Assembly (NCBI GenBank): GCA_019233165.1
Contig: JAFAMS010000347.1
Coordinates: forward strand, 1-5,681
Reading direction: 5' to 3'
DNA length: 5,681 nt
Source of the DNA: Vulcanimicrobiota bacterium
Lineage (GTDB): Bacteria; Vulcanimicrobiota; Vulcanimicrobiia; Vulcanimicrobiales; Vulcanimicrobiaceae
The position numbers were made by a program, and so were the translations under genes. The notes beneath the pieces were generated by a model. It was not told the DNA's origin. It ran no database searches and was given only the letters and a program-made list of their open reading frames with translations. Below are positions 4,828 to 5,681 of the stretch, one piece after another (the first letter of the stretch is position 1; every line of letters begins with the position of its first letter).

Positions 4828-5681
4828 CTACCAGATCGCGCACCGCTCCGCGACCGGGCGCACCATGGCTTCGCCGGCCCGGCAGTGGAACGCCGACGCG
4901 AACTCCGGCATGTTCGAAAGGGTCACCGCAATTCGCTCGCGTCCCGGCGGGTGGGGATCGACGACGGACGCGAGGCGCAGACGTTCCGGCCGCTCGTAGT
5001 TCGCGTACGTCTGGGCGTACGCCAAAAAGAAGCGCTGCTCCGGCGTCCAGCCGTCGATCTTGGGGCGCGGCTTCCCGGCGAGCGAGCGTTCGAGCGCGCG
5101 ATACGCGAGCTCGGCGCCGCCCAGGTCGGCGAGCGCTTCTCCGACGACGAGCTTCGCGCCCTCGCGGGACTCGCCGCCCGCGTAGCGCGCGAACTCGTGC
5201 TCGACGCACGAAGCGCGCGCCGCATACGCCGCCGCGTCGGACGGAAGCCACCAGTCGTGGAGATTCCCGTGAGCGTCGCTGCGGCGGCCCTCATCGTCGA
5301 AGGCGTGCGTCAGCTCGTGCCCGACGATGACGCCGAGCGAACCGTAGTTCACCGCGTCGTCGTAGCGCGGCGAGAAGAACGGCGGCTGGAGGATCCCTGC
5401 CGGGAATGTGATGTCGTTCCCGGCAGGGCTGTACGACGCGTTGATCGTCGGCGCGGTCATCGACCAAAATTCGCGATTGTTGGAGTGACCAAGGCGCGTG
5501 AACGTGAAGCGCGAGCGGTAAAGACCCGCGCGCAGGCTGTTCGTCACGAACGCTCCGCGATCGATCTCGAGCGTGTCGTACTTGCGCCACATCTCGGGAT
5601 ATCCAATCCGATCGACGACCGCGTCGAGCTTCGCGATCGCCTCCCGCCGCGTCGCCTCGCTCATCCACGTCTGCGTCGCCA
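4828..5681 (-). CDS. M13-family zinc metallopeptidase (neprilysin/PepO type), C-terminal catalytic part (5' partial)
   Basis: The frame enters from the right edge (ATQTW precedes the Met at 5664) and ends at TAG 4828-4830. That Met is internal: the stretch TWMSEATRREAIAKLDA is the conserved helix before the catalytic domain. Numbering from that Met, the domain shows NASYSP (75-80; Asn-Ala binds substrate backbone in neprilysin), FPAGILQPPFF (87-97), the zinc motif HELTH (116-120; His116, Glu117, His120), GEALADLGG (175-183; third zinc ligand Glu176 and Asp180), the substrate-binding DPHPPGRER (His238, Arg244) and the terminal NMPEFASAFHC...CAIW. All catalytic residues are intact. About 400 N-terminal residues, including any signal peptide or lipobox, should lie beyond the window. 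Bacterial members are exported or lipoprotein oligopeptidases that cut short peptides. The dehydrogenase gene follows by 16 bases. Confidence 0.95.
   Translation of the reverse strand, partial: ATQTWMSEATRREAIAKLDAVVDRIGYPEMWRKYDTLEIDRGAFVTNSLRAGLYRSRFTFTRLGHSNNREFWSMTAPTINASYSPAGNDITFPAGILQPPFFSPRYDDAVNYGSLGVIVGHELTHAFDDEGRRSDAHGNLHDWWLPSDAAAYAARASCVEHEFARYAGGESREGAKLVVGEALADLGGAELAYRALERSLAGKPRPKIDGWTPEQRFFLAYAQTYANYERPERLRLASVVDPHPPGRERIAVTLSNMPEFASAFHCRAGEAMVRPVAERCAIW
5395..5428. repeat. Perfect 12-base inverted repeat inside the M13 peptidase gene
   Basis: CCCTGCCGGGAA (5395-5406) and TTCCCGGCAGGG (5417-5428) are exact reverse complements separated by 10 bases. The repeat lies over the codons for SPAGN...FPAGI, where two Pro-Ala-Gly motifs sit close together. 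Codon choice at these two motifs could produce the symmetry by chance. There is no T run, so it is not an intrinsic terminator on either strand. Confidence 0.6.

Noticed and set aside
5662..5664. ATG at 5664 (minus) as the start of the M13 gene
   Set aside because: The frame stays open to the window edge and the preceding residues (QTW) match the conserved M13 context, so this Met is internal.
4802..5668. Alternative-frame minus-strand ORFs over the M13 gene (4802-5251, 4923-5294 and 5291-5668)
   Set aside because: The M13 frame shows every catalytic motif; the others are Arg/Ala-rich shadows.

Overview
This GC-rich window reads as a chromosomal stretch from a Gram-negative bacterium. A TonB-dependent outer-membrane receptor and exported proteins imply a diderm envelope. 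The high GC, GTG starts and gene mix would fit a proteobacterium or a poorly cultured lineage such as Eremiobacterota/Vulcanimicrobiota, but I cannot assign the taxon from the sequence alone.

Layout. Bases 1-1079 (+) hold the C-terminal beta-barrel part of a TonB-dependent receptor that enters from the left edge. Bases 1080-1285 look intergenic but hold the most interesting element: a 19-codon leader ORF (1124-1183) with 5 Cys and 5 Met codons. It is followed by what looks like a complete three-state transcription attenuator (1:2, 2:3 and 3:4 helices). Bases 1286-3721 (+) encode an overlapping ABC importer operon of the SsuA/TauA/NMT1 type: binding protein, permease, ATPase. A small exported protein with a CusF-like look (3733-4035) follows 11 bases later and probably belongs to the same transcript. 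On the minus strand, converging on this operon with a 4-base stop-codon overlap, are an atypical short-chain dehydrogenase (4032-4811) and, upstream of it, the zinc-domain half of an M13 (neprilysin/PepO-type) metallopeptidase (4828-5681) that runs off the right edge.

How it may work together. The importer family takes up aliphatic sulfonates, taurine or related small molecules, commonly as sulfur sources. A leader peptide that needs large amounts of charged tRNA-Cys and tRNA-Met, followed by mutually exclusive antiterminator and terminator helices, suggests that translation of sulfur amino-acid codons controls transcription into the importer genes. Under shortage the ribosome would stall early, the antiterminator would form and the operon would be read. 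Under sufficiency the ribosome would reach the leader stop codon, cover strand 2 and let the terminator form. No desulfonating enzyme (SsuD, TauD) lies in the window, so the substrate is unproven. The receptor might supply the same substrate across the outer membrane, but only adjacency supports that. The M13/SDR pair seems functionally unrelated.
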